A DNA stretch of 64,000 nt from Pararobbsia silviterrae (GTDB lineage Bacteria > Pseudomonadota > Gammaproteobacteria > Burkholderiales > Burkholderiaceae), in NCBI RefSeq assembly GCF_003628125.1, contig NZ_RBZU01000002.1, forward strand, positions 62,001-126,000, read 5' to 3'. Within the stretch, counting starts at the first letter, position 1; each line of letters opens with the position of its first letter. Shown piece after piece: positions 10,527-20,384 of the stretch. The notes under the pieces were generated by a model that saw nothing but the letters and a program-made list of their open reading frames with translations, was not told the DNA's origin and did not search any database. A program made the position numbers and the translations under genes.

Positions 10527-11318
10527 ATGATAATCGTTCTGTCTCCGGCGAAATCGCTCGATTATGAAACCCCGCCGCATGTCCAACAGCATTCGTTACC
10601 GGCGTTCGTGGATCATTCGAGCGAACTCGTCGATACGCTGCGCGCCTTGAGCCCGGCATCGATCGGCTCGCTGATGAGCATTTCCGATCCGCTCGCGAAT
10701 CTGAATTTCCAGCGATATCAGGACTGGACGCCGACGTTTACGCCGGCCAATGCGAAGCAGGCCGTGCTCGCGTTCAACGGCGATGTCTACGAGGGGCTCG
10801 ATGCGCGCTCGTTCGCCGACACGGATCTCGACTTCGCGCAGCAGCATGTGCGGATCCTGTCGGGGCTCTACGGTGTGTTGCGGCCGCTCGATCTGATGCA
10901 GCCCTATCGCCTCGAGATGGGCACACGCCTCAAGAACGCGCGTGGTAAGGATCTCTATGCATTCTGGGGCGACCGGATCACGCATGCGCTCAATGGCGAA
11001 CTCGGACAGCGCGATCCGATGTCGCGCGCGCTCGTGAACCTCGCATCCGAAGAGTATTTCAAGTCGGTGCGGCCGAAGTCGCTCGATGCGCCCGTGATTA
11101 CGCCCGTGTTCGAGGACTTCAAGGGCGGCCGCTACAAGATCATCAGCTTCTATGCGAAGCGCGCGCGCGGCATGATGGCGCGCTATGCCGTGCTCAACCG
11201 CATCCGCCACCCGAGTGCGCTCCGGGACTTCGATGTCGACGGATACGCGTATGCGCCCGACGTGTCGAGCGAGCAGACCTGGGTGTTTCGCCGCAAGCAG
11301 GCGGGCGGCGCCGCGTAG
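10527..11318 (+). CDS. yaaA: Peroxide stress protein YaaA (DUF328/UPF0246)
   Basis: Cytoplasmic DNA-binding protein that in E. coli limits free iron and DNA damage during hydrogen peroxide stress. The product starts with the diagnostic [17 protein letters not shown] and contains [51 protein letters not shown] and [12 protein letters not shown], spread along the family's normal length (263 residues). The frame is open further upstream, but the ATG at 10527 matches the family start. It diverges from the PIN-domain gene. No OxyR-like site was recognised. Confidence 0.92.
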   Translation: MIIVLSPAKSLDYETPPHVQQHSLPAFVDHSSELVDTLRALSPASIGSLMSISDPLANLNFQRYQDWTPTFTPANAKQAVLAFNGDVYEGLDARSFADTDLDFAQQHVRILSGLYGVLRPLDLMQPYRLEMGTRLKNARGKDLYAFWGDRITHALNGELGQRDPMSRALVNLASEEYFKSVRPKSLDAPVITPVFEDFKGGRYKIISFYAKRARGMMARYAVLNRIRHPSALRDFDVDGYAYAPDVSSEQTWVFRRKQAGGAA

Positions 11319-11333
11319 CGTATCCACGCGCGC

Positions 11334-11403
11334 ATGAGCGGGTATGAGTGGGGATGAACAGATGTGAGCAGGTGTGAGCGGGTATGAATGGGTAAGAGCG
11401 CAT
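11334..11403. repeat. Seven in-phase 10-bp tandem repeats downstream of yaaA
   Basis: Seven consecutive decamers in exact phase, close to RTGAGCGGGT: ATGAGCGGGT, ATGAGTGGGG, ATGAACAGAT, GTGAGCAGGT, GTGAGCGGGT, ATGAATGGGT, AAGAGCGCAT. The period equals about one helical turn. They sit between yaaA and the carboxypeptidase gene, in a spacer with no other recognised signal. Confidence 0.8.
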
Positions 11404-11512
11404 CGCGTGGGTTTGCGATGCGGTGACGCACCGCCGCGGTGCGCCGTGGACACAGTAGCGCGAAGCGTCGAGACGGCCGACAATGCCGGCTATCGTTCAT
11501 CGAGAGACATTC

Positions 11513-12667
11513 ATGACACTGAGCATCACGAGCCGTTTCGATGGGGGCGCCATCGACGTCATATCGAGCGAACGCGCCGACGATGTGCGTCTGCGCATCC
11601 GACCCGATACGCGCGCCGAATTCGCGCAGTGGTTCTACTTTCGCGTCAACGGCGCACGCGGCGAGGCGTGCCGTTTCGTGTTCGAAAACGCATCGGCCTG
11701 CGCGTTTCCCGATGGCTGGCGCGACTATCAGGCCGTCGCGAGCTACGACCGGCTCGAATGGTTTCGTGTGCCGACGTCCTACGACGGCGAACGCCTGACC
11801 ATCGAACACACGTCTGAATGCGACACGATCTACTACGCGTATTTCGAACCGTACGATGAATCGCGGCACGACGTCGTACTCGGTCACCTGCAGCAACATC
11901 CGGTCGCCGAACTGCGCGACCTCGGCAAGACGGTCGAGGGCCGTCCCGTCGAACTGCTGCGGCTCGGCGACGCGGATCCCGCGAAAGCGAATATCTGGAT
12001 CATCGCGCGCCAGCATCCGGGCGAGACGATGGCCGAGTGGTTCGTCGAAGGTCTGCTGGGCCGCCTGACCGCGCAAGGCGACTGGGCCGAAGACGATACG
12101 CTCGGCGAAACGCTGCTCGACCACGCGACGTTCTATATCGTGCCGAATATGAATCCCGACGGTGCCGCATTGGGCAATCTGCGCACGAATGCGGCCGGCG
12201 CGAACCTGAACCGCGAATGGATGAATCCGGACAGCGTGCGCAGTCCCGAGGTCAAGGTCGTGCGCGACGAGATGCATCGCGTGGGCGTCGACATGTTCTT
12301 CGACATCCATGGCGACGAGACGCTACCGTATGTGTTCGCGGCGGGCAGCGAGATGCTGCCGGATTTCACCGACGATCAGGCGAAGCGTCAGGCCGCGTTC
12401 ATCGATGCATTCAAGCAAGCCGCGCCGGACTTCCAGGACGTGCATGGCTATGAGGCCGACAAGTACCGCGAGGACGCGCTCTCGCTTGCGTCGAAATATG
12501 CGGGACATGCGTTCGGCTGCTTGTCGCTGACGCTCGAAATGCCGTTCAAGGACAACGCGAATAGTCCGGACCCGGTGGTGGGCTGGAACGGCGCGCGCAG
12601 CGCTGCGCTCGGCGCCGCGATGCTCGAAGCGATCGCGGCCCAGCTCGACGCGTTTCCGAAGCGCTGA
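11513..12667 (+). CDS. M14-family zinc carboxypeptidase, cytosolic (CCP-like)
   Basis: Metallocarboxypeptidase of the cytosolic AGTPBP1/CCP-like branch of M14, 384 residues with no signal peptide. An N-terminal beta domain (about 1-120, with QWFYFRV and YYAYFEPY) precedes the catalytic domain. Zinc ligands are in RQHPGETMAEW (H168, E171) and DIHGDETLPYVFA (H266). NLNREW provides substrate contacts and LTLEMPFKD the general-base glutamate. The start at 11513 is preferred to the in-frame ATG ten codons upstream because a purine-rich site precedes it and conservation begins there. It is monocistronic. The substrate is unknown; bacterial relatives are thought to trim C-terminal residues. Confidence 0.85.
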   Translation: MTLSITSRFDGGAIDVISSERADDVRLRIRPDTRAEFAQWFYFRVNGARGEACRFVFENASACAFPDGWRDYQAVASYDRLEWFRVPTSYDGERLTIEHTSECDTIYYAYFEPYDESRHDVVLGHLQQHPVAELRDLGKTVEGRPVELLRLGDADPAKANIWIIARQHPGETMAEWFVEGLLGRLTAQGDWAEDDTLGETLLDHATFYIVPNMNPDGAALGNLRTNAAGANLNREWMNPDSVRSPEVKVVRDEMHRVGVDMFFDIHGDETLPYVFAAGSEMLPDFTDDQAKRQAAFIDAFKQAAPDFQDVHGYEADKYREDALSLASKYAGHAFGCLSLTLEMPFKDNANSPDPVVGWNGARSAALGAAMLEAIAAQLDAFPKR

Positions 12668-12745
12668 CCGCGCGAGGCATCGGCGGCGGCGTCGGCGCGC
12701 GTCTTGGGCGCGCGGGCTCGCGTTCCGCGGGTTCGCGTTCTTGCG

Positions 12746-13306
12746 TCAGCTTTTCTTTTTGCTGTGCCGACCGCTCGAATGGCTCGAACCTTTCGCGCCG
12801 CCGTGCTTGCCCTTGCCGCCGCGGCCATGCTTTTTCGATCCCGATCCGCCTGAATTCGGCTCGTTCGAGTCGAACGCGAGCAGTTTGTTGTCGGCGTATC
12901 CGCATCGGAATTCGAGGGAATCCGGATCTGAGCTGCCTTGCTTGCGAAAGCCCTGACCCTCGATCTTGACCATCGTGTCGACCTTGATCTTCTGCTTGTC
13001 GGCGCCGAATGCCGCGTTCCAGGGCTCGATCGACGCGTGCGCGTCGGTCAGGATATCGCCCGGGAAGTCGACATGGTCGTAGATCGGCGAGGTCCCGATG
13101 ATGAACACCGCATGTGCCGCGCAGTCCGCCGCGAGCGGGTTCGCATGCTGTTCGTTGATGTATTTGCTCACGAGATCGTTGTGCTGCTCGAGTTGATCGG
13201 CGCGAGCCGCGCCACCGAGGCACGCGAGAACGGTGAGCGCGATGGAGGTCGCACAGTGAGCGACTGTACGGTGAGAAACGGACGGAATCGGGAAAGGAAA
13301 ACGCAA
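12746..13306 (-). CDS. Secreted hypothetical protein with basic Gly/Ser/Lys tail
   Basis: Not recognised with confidence. A hydrophobic stretch ending GGAARADQ looks like a signal peptide with an Ala-x-Ala cleavage site. The mature part has two cysteines (one in LAADCAAHAVF, one in LEFRCGYADN) that could pair, then a tail of about 35 residues made almost only of Gly, Ser, Lys and His. The frame is open from an ATG at 13468, but the signal peptide fits best with the TTG at 13306; a GTG at 13342 is an alternative, so the start is uncertain. The mature protein is probably periplasmic. The upstream neighbour on this strand is a membrane protein. Confidence 0.55.
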   Translation of the reverse strand: MRFPFPIPSVSHRTVAHCATSIALTVLACLGGAARADQLEQHNDLVSKYINEQHANPLAADCAAHAVFIIGTSPIYDHVDFPGDILTDAHASIEPWNAAFGADKQKIKVDTMVKIEGQGFRKQGSSDPDSLEFRCGYADNKLLAFDSNEPNSGGSGSKKHGRGGKGKHGGAKGSSHSSGRHSKKKS

Positions 13307-13527
13307 CTGTCTGGAACCGTTGTTGGAGCGCGGACACGTCACCGCTGGAGTTTTAGGATCGCAACCGTACGTCTGATATCCGATCGCTCGCGGAGTTCCA
13401 TGCTTGGCGCGATCGGCCCGTACGTGGCGGGCACGCGATACGCGATCGGGCGCGCATCGGTACGTCATGCTCGGCGCGCGCGACGGGCCTCAAAGGCCGC
13501 AAGAGGCCATCCCTGACGCCGACATCC

Positions 13528-14193
13528 CTAGCGTTGATCCAGATGATAGCGGTGATCGTCGTAGGTCGTCACCCACGCGGGCTTGTAGATCGCGAGGATC
13601 GTGGTCAACGTGCCCGAGAACCATGCTTCGCCGCCCGCGACCCAGAGGGCGCGATCCCAGAATGCAACCGGAAATCCTTGCCACTCGCCCGCGAGCGCCG
13701 TGTGAAGCAATACGCCGGAGAGGGCGGCGGCGATCAGCGAACACGCGGGCGCGATAAATCCGTTGCCGCACACGAAAACCGCGCGGTTGCGCGGCAGCAG
13801 TGCCGCAAACAGTCGTTGCAGCGATAACGCGACGAGCACCGGGACCGCACCGAGCACGAGCAAGGTGAGGCCGAGCGTATCGAGCGGGGCGTCGAGCACG
13901 AGCGCCGACAAGCCGATCATCACGTACGTGCCGATGAGCGCGAGCGCCCAATCGAACAGCGTCACCATCAGCGCGGCACCGAGCAGATGGAAGGTCGGGC
14001 CGTCGCCGAACCACTCATCGACGGCCCAGAGCACGGACAGCGTCACGACCGTCGCGAGCCAGAGATGCTGGAGCGTGTCGTTGCGCACTCTGCGCAGCGG
14101 GCGCGTCCCTATCGCATAGGCGAGCAACCCCGCCGCCGCAATCCAGCCGGCGACGATCCAGATCCATGGAAGGGGTGCGTAAATAAATCCCAT
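13528..14193 (-). CDS. CbiM-like membrane protein (COG3235/ECF-type permease family)
   Basis: Integral inner-membrane protein of 221 residues with about six hydrophobic helices. NGFIAPACSLIAAALSGVLLH and the C-terminal WVAGGEAWFSGTLTTILAIYKPAWV resemble the CbiM-type energy-coupling-factor permeases grouped as COG3235. Those proteins import cobalt, nickel or other small molecules with ATPase partners, but no CbiN, CbiQ or CbiO gene is nearby, so transport and substrate are unproven. ATG start. The upstream spacer to the divergent LuxR gene is 249 bases and contains only an AT-rich AGATATATCT palindrome (14339-14348). Confidence 0.6.
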   Translation of the reverse strand: MGFIYAPLPWIWIVAGWIAAAGLLAYAIGTRPLRRVRNDTLQHLWLATVVTLSVLWAVDEWFGDGPTFHLLGAALMVTLFDWALALIGTYVMIGLSALVLDAPLDTLGLTLLVLGAVPVLVALSLQRLFAALLPRNRAVFVCGNGFIAPACSLIAAALSGVLLHTALAGEWQGFPVAFWDRALWVAGGEAWFSGTLTTILAIYKPAWVTTYDDHRYHLDQR

Positions 14194-14442
14194 AAAACCA
14201 ATCTTACTCGTACAAATCGCCCACGTGGGTCACGCGCAACGCGGGCGTTGTTCGCGCGAGCCGCATCGCAAGCAACGAAGCGTGCTCGGACGGCCGCGTC
14301 TCGCCGGTCGGCTCGCGAAGATTGCCTAATCACAGCTTAGATATATCTCGATTCTCGCGCTATTGCTTTTGGCCGAGGCGCGCCTTCCCCGCGTGTTTGC
14401 GATGATGGATCGCGTGTCAACATCGTTTCGAGAGGGGGGTGC

Positions 14443-15969
14443 GTGCTTTTCTACGTCATGAATAGGCAGTCGGAGCGTCGCGAAGGCGTCAAGGCGCTGC
14501 TCAGGCAAATCTACCGGCAGGCTAGGATGTCCGATGCGGCGGACTGGGCGCAGCTTGAACGGCTGTTGGCGCGAGGGTTGCCCGATCTGCTGGTGATCGA
14601 CTGGCATGCGGACTGCACGGTCGAGGCGCTGCGTCGCGCGCACGGTTCGCATCCGGCGCTTGCCGTCGCGGTGCTGACGGACGACGGACATGCGGACACC
14701 GTGGGTCCGCTGGTCCGCGCGGGTGCGCTTGGCGTGATACCGCGCGATCTCGAGCCGCGGCTCATCTTGCGGGCGCTTGAATTCGTGCTGCTGGGCGGCT
14801 ACTACGTGCCGGTCGGCGCGCTCGGCCCCGATATGATCCCGCGCGTCGCGCCGGCGGTGCGCGGGTCCCTCGAGCGGCCGTTGTCGAGAAGCGACCGCGC
14901 CGCCGCGCTGGCGGGCTGTCGATCGAGCGCGCGGCGCGTCACGCGCGCCGGGCTGTTGTCGCCGCGCCAGCAACAGATCATGCGCCTCGTGCACCTGGGG
15001 AATACGAACAAGACGATAGCGCGCGCGCTCGATATCAGCGAGGGCACGGTCAAGATTCATCTTGCGGCCGTGTTCCGCTTGCTCGGCGCCGCGAATCGCG
15101 CCGCGGCCGTCGCGCTCTATAACGGATGGCAGTACGGCGCATTGCCGTCGCTGCGCATGGAGACCGAGGACGGCGAGCCCGAACCGCGGCACGGTATGCG
15201 CTCGCCCGTCCCGTTGCGGTGTAGCGCGGTCCCTCGGGTCTTCGATGCCACACTGGCGGCGAACGACGGCTTCGAGCGCGCGTCGCCGTATCTCGTCGCG
15301 GCCCAAGCGGAATGGCCGTTTGCTCCGCCGCGCAGGCAGGTGCGGCGTCGCGCGGCATCGGCTTCGGCATCGGCGTGTGCCGGCGCGGCGTCTGCGCAAG
15401 ACGGCGGTTTCGAGGCGCGCGATGGCGCGATGCTTCGGGGCCGACCGCCGCACGCGCGCGGCGCCGCGTCGCCGCCGGCGGCCCGTGCGGGCGCCGGCGA
15501 TGCCGTGCTTCGCCGCGCATCGTCACAGGACGACGATCGGGGACCCGATGGCGAAGCAACGCCCGACCGCGCGTCGGCGCGTGACGGCGACACGGTGTTC
15601 GACCGTGAGCCGGCGCTCGATGGTGGTGCGGTGCTCGACTGTGCATCGGCGCAGGGGGAAGACTCGGCGGCCCCTGACGAGACGCGGTTCGCCTCGGAGG
15701 CAGCGCGAAACGACGCCGCCGTGCGTGGCGAAAGGGCGACGCGCGGCGTGCCCTCCACGGCGCCGGAAAGGCGGCATGGACGTACGCGGCGGCGTATGCG
15801 CACGCCTCGCACCTCATTCGAGGACACGTCCCGCGAGGGTCAGCAGGACAGGGCCCGATATGGACCCTCGCCGATGCGAGACGAGTTACACGAGCTGGAC
15901 GAGCCGCACGAGCTGGACGAGTCCGACGAATTGGGCGGGCCCGACGACCCGCAATCGCCGCCGCAATAG
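14443..15969 (+). CDS. LuxR/NarL-type regulator with degenerate receiver and long low-complexity tail
   Basis: DNA-binding regulator of 508 residues. Residues 1-125 have the shape of a response-regulator receiver: VIDW gives an Asp at 53 in the phosphoacceptor position, but the N-terminal acidic pair is missing and the conserved Lys is Arg (GVIPRD). The LuxR helix-turn-helix spans about 171-226 (LLSPRQQQIMRLV through ISEGTVKIHLAAVFRLL). Residues 240-508 are Arg/Ala/Asp-rich low-complexity sequence ending in repeated HELDE-type units, whereas typical relatives stop near 220. GTG start with a G-rich Shine-Dalgarno. There is no partner kinase next to it. Confidence 0.75.
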   Translation: MLFYVMNRQSERREGVKALLRQIYRQARMSDAADWAQLERLLARGLPDLLVIDWHADCTVEALRRAHGSHPALAVAVLTDDGHADTVGPLVRAGALGVIPRDLEPRLILRALEFVLLGGYYVPVGALGPDMIPRVAPAVRGSLERPLSRSDRAAALAGCRSSARRVTRAGLLSPRQQQIMRLVHLGNTNKTIARALDISEGTVKIHLAAVFRLLGAANRAAAVALYNGWQYGALPSLRMETEDGEPEPRHGMRSPVPLRCSAVPRVFDATLAANDGFERASPYLVAAQAEWPFAPPRRQVRRRAASASASACAGAASAQDGGFEARDGAMLRGRPPHARGAASPPAARAGAGDAVLRRASSQDDDRGPDGEATPDRASARDGDTVFDREPALDGGAVLDCASAQGEDSAAPDETRFASEAARNDAAVRGERATRGVPSTAPERRHGRTRRRMRTPRTSFEDTSREGQQDRARYGPSPMRDELHELDEPHELDESDELGGPDDPQSPPQ

Positions 15970-16046
15970 TCGATGACGCTCACCACGCCGATGACGCCCA
16001 CGACGCCGCACCGGGCTTCGATCCGATGCGCCGGGCGTCGCGCGGC

Positions 16047-17267
16047 TCAGTGAAAATGCGGTTGGACGGGCTGGACGTCCTCGGGCATCTCGGCGTGTAC
16101 GATTTCGCCGAGCGGATCCGCATACAGCGGTACGCCGCAATCGTCGCAGTACTCGGGTTCGAAGCGGCCCGAGTGCTGGCGAACGTCCGTGATGCCGGCT
16201 TCCTTGAGCAGCGCGATGAGTTCGTCGAGCGGGCCGGCGCCGCTGATGGGTTCGGCGGGGCCGTCGTGATCGTTGAGGTCCGCATCGACGTTCTCACGCC
16301 CGTAGAGCGGCCAGACGACGCCGTACAGCACGTCGTTGCTGCCGCGGCGCGTGAACCCGATGCGGAATTCGTCGACGTGACGTTCGCCGAAACCGCCGAT
16401 CACGGCGCGCAACTCGGCCGGCTCGGCCTGCAGCGTATCGGCCAGATAGCGCACGGCCGTGCGCACGGTGTGCGGCCGGATCTTCTCGTCGGCATCGCGG
16501 CACGCCGAGTAGAACGCATCGGGCAGCAAGCACTCGATTTCGCAGCCCGGCAACACGAGCGCGAGATTCGCACCGCCCTGGTTCGACCATTGATCGAGGC
16601 ACTGGCCGCGCTCGATCCGGTTGCCCGCATCGTCTTCCTGCCAGCGGAACAGGGCCGAGCCCGCGGGCGCGGCGACCGCGGCAAGCAAAAAGCGCGGATC
16701 CGCGAGGATCGGCGAGGTTTCGGGCAGATCGCCGAACGACACGCGCGGCACGGTGCCGGCCACGGCCGCTTGCGCGAGCTGCTGCGCGAGACGGAACGTC
16801 TCGACGTGATGACGCGGTAACTGGTCGATGCTGTAGAGATAGGGCGACATCGCGACCCGCGACCCGCTCGCGAGCACATGCGCATGCAGGTGCGTGCGCA
16901 GCGCATCGGCCGTATCGGCCTTGAGCGGACCCGAAGGAATCGCATAGCGCGTCCACGCGAGCACCGGCGCCGCGATCAGCACGATGTCCCAGTCGGCGCC
17001 GTCGTGCTGGATGACGAACGACTCGCTGTGCGTTTCGGCGATGTCCGCGAGCGCGGCGTACGCATCGGGATGATTCTGCTGCAGATGGTCGAGCGCGGCG
17101 TCGAGCGTGGTCTGGCTGCCGTTGCGCAGCATCTTTGCGAGCAGGGCGTCGATCCGGGCTTCCCAGAAGCGGTCTTCGGTACGACTGCCCGACGCGACGA
17201 GCGCGAGCGACAGGCCGACAAGCTTGTCGGCATCAGGAGGAAGACGTTTGGCGATTCGCGAGCGCAT
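16047..17267 (-). CDS. DUF2863 family protein
   Basis: Beta-proteobacterial conserved protein of 406 residues with no known function, predicted cytoplasmic. It is recognisable by its overall pattern: N-terminal RLPPDADKLVGLSLALVASGSR, a central WDIVLIAAPVLAWTRYAIP, SPYLYSIDQLP, and ERHVDEFRIGF. The last 40 residues carry a CDDCG pair (FEPEYCDDCGVPLYADPLG) that might bind a metal. The gene is monocistronic on the minus strand, downstream of and convergent with the LuxR-type gene. A toxin-like or metabolic role cannot be stated. Confidence 0.8.
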   Translation of the reverse strand: MRSRIAKRLPPDADKLVGLSLALVASGSRTEDRFWEARIDALLAKMLRNGSQTTLDAALDHLQQNHPDAYAALADIAETHSESFVIQHDGADWDIVLIAAPVLAWTRYAIPSGPLKADTADALRTHLHAHVLASGSRVAMSPYLYSIDQLPRHHVETFRLAQQLAQAAVAGTVPRVSFGDLPETSPILADPRFLLAAVAAPAGSALFRWQEDDAGNRIERGQCLDQWSNQGGANLALVLPGCEIECLLPDAFYSACRDADEKIRPHTVRTAVRYLADTLQAEPAELRAVIGGFGERHVDEFRIGFTRRGSNDVLYGVVWPLYGRENVDADLNDHDGPAEPISGAGPLDELIALLKEAGITDVRQHSGRFEPEYCDDCGVPLYADPLGEIVHAEMPEDVQPVQPHFH

Positions 17268-17357
17268 GGTGAGGGTTCAGGGTGGCGTCAAAGGGCCGCG
17301 CCACACGGAAAGGTGCATGGCCCCACATTCTAGTCGTTCTGCGCGAGCTCGCGCGAG

Positions 17358-17411
17358 CGGGCTTGGGGTTTGCTTGGACGGGGCCTTGGACTCGGGCTGG
17401 ACGCGGGCTTG
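17358..17411. repeat. Degenerate 11-13 base repeats
   Basis: Imperfect tandem copies of a word like GGGCTTGGACGC (GGGCTTGGGG, GCTTGGACGG, GGCCTTGGACTC, GGGCTGGACGC, GGGCTTGAATCC) in the 243-base spacer between acnA and the DUF2863 gene. No function is recognised. Confidence 0.45.
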
Positions 17412-17432
17412 AATCCAAAAGCGGCGGGCAAT

Positions 17433-17459
17433 AAAAAAGCCCGGCTTTTCAGCCGGGCT
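17433..17459 (-). terminator. Rho-independent terminator of acnA
   Basis: Inverted repeat AGCCCGGCT/AGCCGGGCT with a 4-base loop at 17438-17459, followed on the minus strand by a run of T (A run at 17433-17438). It lies 51 bases after the acnA stop. Confidence 0.9.
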
Positions 17460-17510
17460 AGAAGGGCCGCGCGAGGCGCGGCCACCCGCAAAGGGTCGGA
17501 CGTCGTCGCG

Positions 17511-20222
17511 TTACGCCGCGAGCAGCGAACGCAGCACGAACGGCAGAATCCCGCCGTGCTTGTAGTAGTCGACTTCGATCGGCGTATCGATGCGCAGCAG
17601 CACCGGGACGCGCTTCGTGCCGCTCTTGCCGTGCACGACGAGCGTGACTTGCTGTTGCGGCTTGAAGTCGTTGCCGAGGTCTTCGATATCGAACGTTTCT
17701 TCGCCCGTCAGGCCCAGCGACGTGACGCTGTCGCCTTCCTTGAACTGCAGCGGCAGCACGCCCATGCCGACGAGGTTCGAACGGTGAATCCGCTCGAAGC
17801 TCTTCGCGACGACCGCCTTGACGCCGAGCAGCGCCGTGCCCTTGGCCGCCCAGTCGCGCGAGGAACCCGTGCCGTACTCTTCGCCCGCGAGCACGACCGT
17901 CGGCGTCTTCGCCGCGATGTACTTCATGGCCGCGTCGTAGATCGACAGCTGTTCGCCGCTCGGCTGATGGATCGTGAGACCGCCTTCGACGCGCGTGCCG
18001 TCGGCCTTGGCCGGGATCATGAGGTTCTTGATCCGGACGTTCGCGAACGTGCCGCGCATCATGACGTCATGGTTGCCGCGACGCGAGCCGTAGCTGTTGA
18101 AATCGGCCTTCAGCACGCCGTTTTCCTTGAGCCACACGCCTGCGGGCGACGTTTCCTTGATGCTGCCCGCGGGGCTGATGTGGTCGGTCGTCACCGAGTC
18201 GCCGAAGATGCCGAGCGCGCGCGCGCCCTTGACCTGTTCGATCTCGGCCTTCGGTTCCATCCCGAAGCCCTCGAAGAACGGCGGTTCGGCGATGTACGTC
18301 GACTTCGGCCATTCGTAGACGTCGCCGTCGACGCCGTGGATCTTGCTCCAGAGGTCGCCGTCCGTCGTGAGCTTCGAATAGTTCGACTTGAACGCCTTGG
18401 CGTTGAGCGCGTACTTGAGCAGCTTGTTGATCTCGTCGCTCGTCGGCCAGATGTCGCCGAGGTAGACGTCCTTGCCGTTCTTGCCCTTGCCGACCGGCTC
18501 GGTCATCAGGTCGCGCGTGATGTTGCCCGCGATCGCGTAGGCGACGACGAGCGGCGGCGACGCGAGGAAGTTCGCGCGGATATTCGGGTGGATACGCGCT
18601 TCGAAGTTACGGTTGCCCGACAGCACGGCCGCCGCGACGATGTCGTTGCTCGTGATCGCTTCGTTGAGTTCGGGCGTGAGGTCGCCCGCGTTGCCGATAC
18701 ACGTCGTGCAGCCGTAGGCGGCCAGCGTGAAGCCGAGCTTCTCGAGGTACGGCAACAGCTTCGTCGCGGTCAGATATTCGGTGACGATCCGCGAGCCGGG
18801 GGCCAGCGAGGTCTTGATATGCGGCGCGACCGTCAGGCCCGCTTGGACGGCCTTCTTCGCGAGCAGACCGGCGGCGAGCAGCACGCTCGGGTTCGACGTG
18901 TTCGTGCACGACGTGATCGCGGCAATCAGGATGTCGCCGTTCTTGACGTCGATGCCGTCCTTCGTCTTGTAGACCGTTTCGAGATCATCGGCCTTCTTCG
19001 CAAAGCCGTTTTCGGCGACCGGCTTCGAGAACAGGTCCTCGAACGTATGCTGGACCTTGCCGATTTCGATGCGGTCTTGCGGGCGCTTCGGGCCGGCGAG
19101 CGACGGCGTGACCGTCGACAGGTCGAGCGTGAGCACCTTGCTGTAATCGATGTCGCCGGCCTTGGGCACGCCGAACATCTTCTGCGCCTTGAAATAGGCG
19201 GCGAACGCGGCGATTTCCTGCTTCGTGCGGCCCGTGCCCTCGAAGTATTCGATCGTCTTTTCGTCGACCGGGAAGAAGCCCATCGTCGCGCCGTATTCGG
19301 GCGCCATATTGCCGATCGTCGCGCGATCGGGCACGCCGATCGATGCGGCGCCTTCGCCGAAGAACTCGACGAACTTGCCGACGACCTTCTCCTTGCGCAG
19401 CATTTCGGTGATCGTGAGCACGAGGTCGGTCGCGGTCAGGCCTTCGCGCAGCTTGCCCTTGAGCTCGACGCCGACGACGTCGGGCGTCAGGAAGTACACG
19501 GGCTGGCCGAGCATGCCGGCTTCGGCTTCGATGCCGCCGACGCCCCAGCCGACGACGCCGATGCCGTTGATCATCGTCGTGTGGCTATCGGTGCCGACGA
19601 GGCTGTCCGGATAGTAGACCGTGTCCGCGCCTTCGGTCTTCTTGTGCACGCCGCGCGCGAGGTACTCGAGATTGACCTGGTGGACGATGCCGATGCCCGG
19701 GGGCACGACCTTGAACGTGTCGAAGGCCTGCATGCCCCACTTCATGAACTCGTAGCGCTCGTTGTTGCGCTGGAATTCGAGCTTCATGTTGAGGTCGAGC
19801 GCATCCGGCTGGCGGAAGTAGTCGATCTGCACCGAGTGGTCGACGACGAGGTCGACGGGCACGAGCGGCTCGATCGCCTTGGGCGTCTTGCCCATGCGTT
19901 CGGCGACGCCGCGCATCGCGGCGATATCGGCGAGCAGCGGCACGCCCGTGAAATCCTGCAGCACGACGCGTGCGACGACGAACGGAATTTCATCGACCCG
20001 CGAGGCGGTCGGCGCCCAATTCGCGAGCTGCTCGATGTGTTCTTCGGTGATCTTCTTGCCGTCGAAATTGCGCAGGACCGATTCGAGCACGACGCGAATC
20101 GACACGGGCAGACGTTCGACCTTGACACCAAGCGCCTTCCCGAGCGCGGGCAGCGAGTAGTACTTGCCTTTGCCGGCGCCGCTGTCAAATTCCTTGAGCG
20201 TTTTATGTAGATTGTGGGCCAT
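17511..20222 (-). CDS. acnA: Aconitate hydratase A
   Basis: Aconitase A/IRP1-type enzyme that interconverts citrate and isocitrate through cis-aconitate in the TCA cycle, in the cytoplasm. The 903-residue length is normal. The three 4Fe-4S cysteines are in [12 protein letters not shown] (about residue 433) and [10 protein letters not shown] (about 500 and 503). [15 protein letters not shown] and [15 protein letters not shown] are the substrate-binding swivel-domain motifs. ATG start; a clear terminator follows. The upstream minus-strand genes (lysozyme-inhibitor-like, CitE-like, mdh) point the same way with spacers of 100-165 bases, so acnA may have its own promoter. Confidence 0.97.
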   Translation of the reverse strand: MAHNLHKTLKEFDSGAGKGKYYSLPALGKALGVKVERLPVSIRVVLESVLRNFDGKKITEEHIEQLANWAPTASRVDEIPFVVARVVLQDFTGVPLLADIAAMRGVAERMGKTPKAIEPLVPVDLVVDHSVQIDYFRQPDALDLNMKLEFQRNNERYEFMKWGMQAFDTFKVVPPGIGIVHQVNLEYLARGVHKKTEGADTVYYPDSLVGTDSHTTMINGIGVVGWGVGGIEAEAGMLGQPVYFLTPDVVGVELKGKLREGLTATDLVLTITEMLRKEKVVGKFVEFFGEGAASIGVPDRATIGNMAPEYGATMGFFPVDEKTIEYFEGTGRTKQEIAAFAAYFKAQKMFGVPKAGDIDYSKVLTLDLSTVTPSLAGPKRPQDRIEIGKVQHTFEDLFSKPVAENGFAKKADDLETVYKTKDGIDVKNGDILIAAITSCTNTSNPSVLLAAGLLAKKAVQAGLTVAPHIKTSLAPGSRIVTEYLTATKLLPYLEKLGFTLAAYGCTTCIGNAGDLTPELNEAITSNDIVAAAVLSGNRNFEARIHPNIRANFLASPPLVVAYAIAGNITRDLMTEPVGKGKNGKDVYLGDIWPTSDEINKLLKYALNAKAFKSNYSKLTTDGDLWSKIHGVDGDVYEWPKSTYIAEPPFFEGFGMEPKAEIEQVKGARALGIFGDSVTTDHISPAGSIKETSPAGVWLKENGVLKADFNSYGSRRGNHDVMMRGTFANVRIKNLMIPAKADGTRVEGGLTIHQPSGEQLSIYDAAMKYIAAKTPTVVLAGEEYGTGSSRDWAAKGTALLGVKAVVAKSFERIHRSNLVGMGVLPLQFKEGDSVTSLGLTGEETFDIEDLGNDFKPQQQVTLVVHGKSGTKRVPVLLRIDTPIEVDYYKHGGILPFVLRSLLAA

Positions 20223-20384
20223 TTAGATTCCTTCGTTAAACGCGGAACTGGGTTGGGTCGGCCTGTGTGCGCCGGGTATCGATCGGACACCCGAGGTACG
20301 CGAGGCCGGCGGTGAGTCGACCGGCAAAAACGGCAATGTCAGCACCGGCGCGGCGCGCGCGGCGAGGCGCCGGCGCCGTTCCTG

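Noticed and set aside
14339-14348. AGATATATCT palindrome upstream of the LuxR-type gene as an operator
   Set aside because: Only 10 bp, and AT-alternating words of this size are often self-complementary by chance; there is no second copy nearby.
17370-20210. 946-codon plus-strand open frame opposite acnA
   Set aside because: The minus strand encodes a perfect AcnA; the plus-strand product has no recognisable motif and an antisense-type composition.
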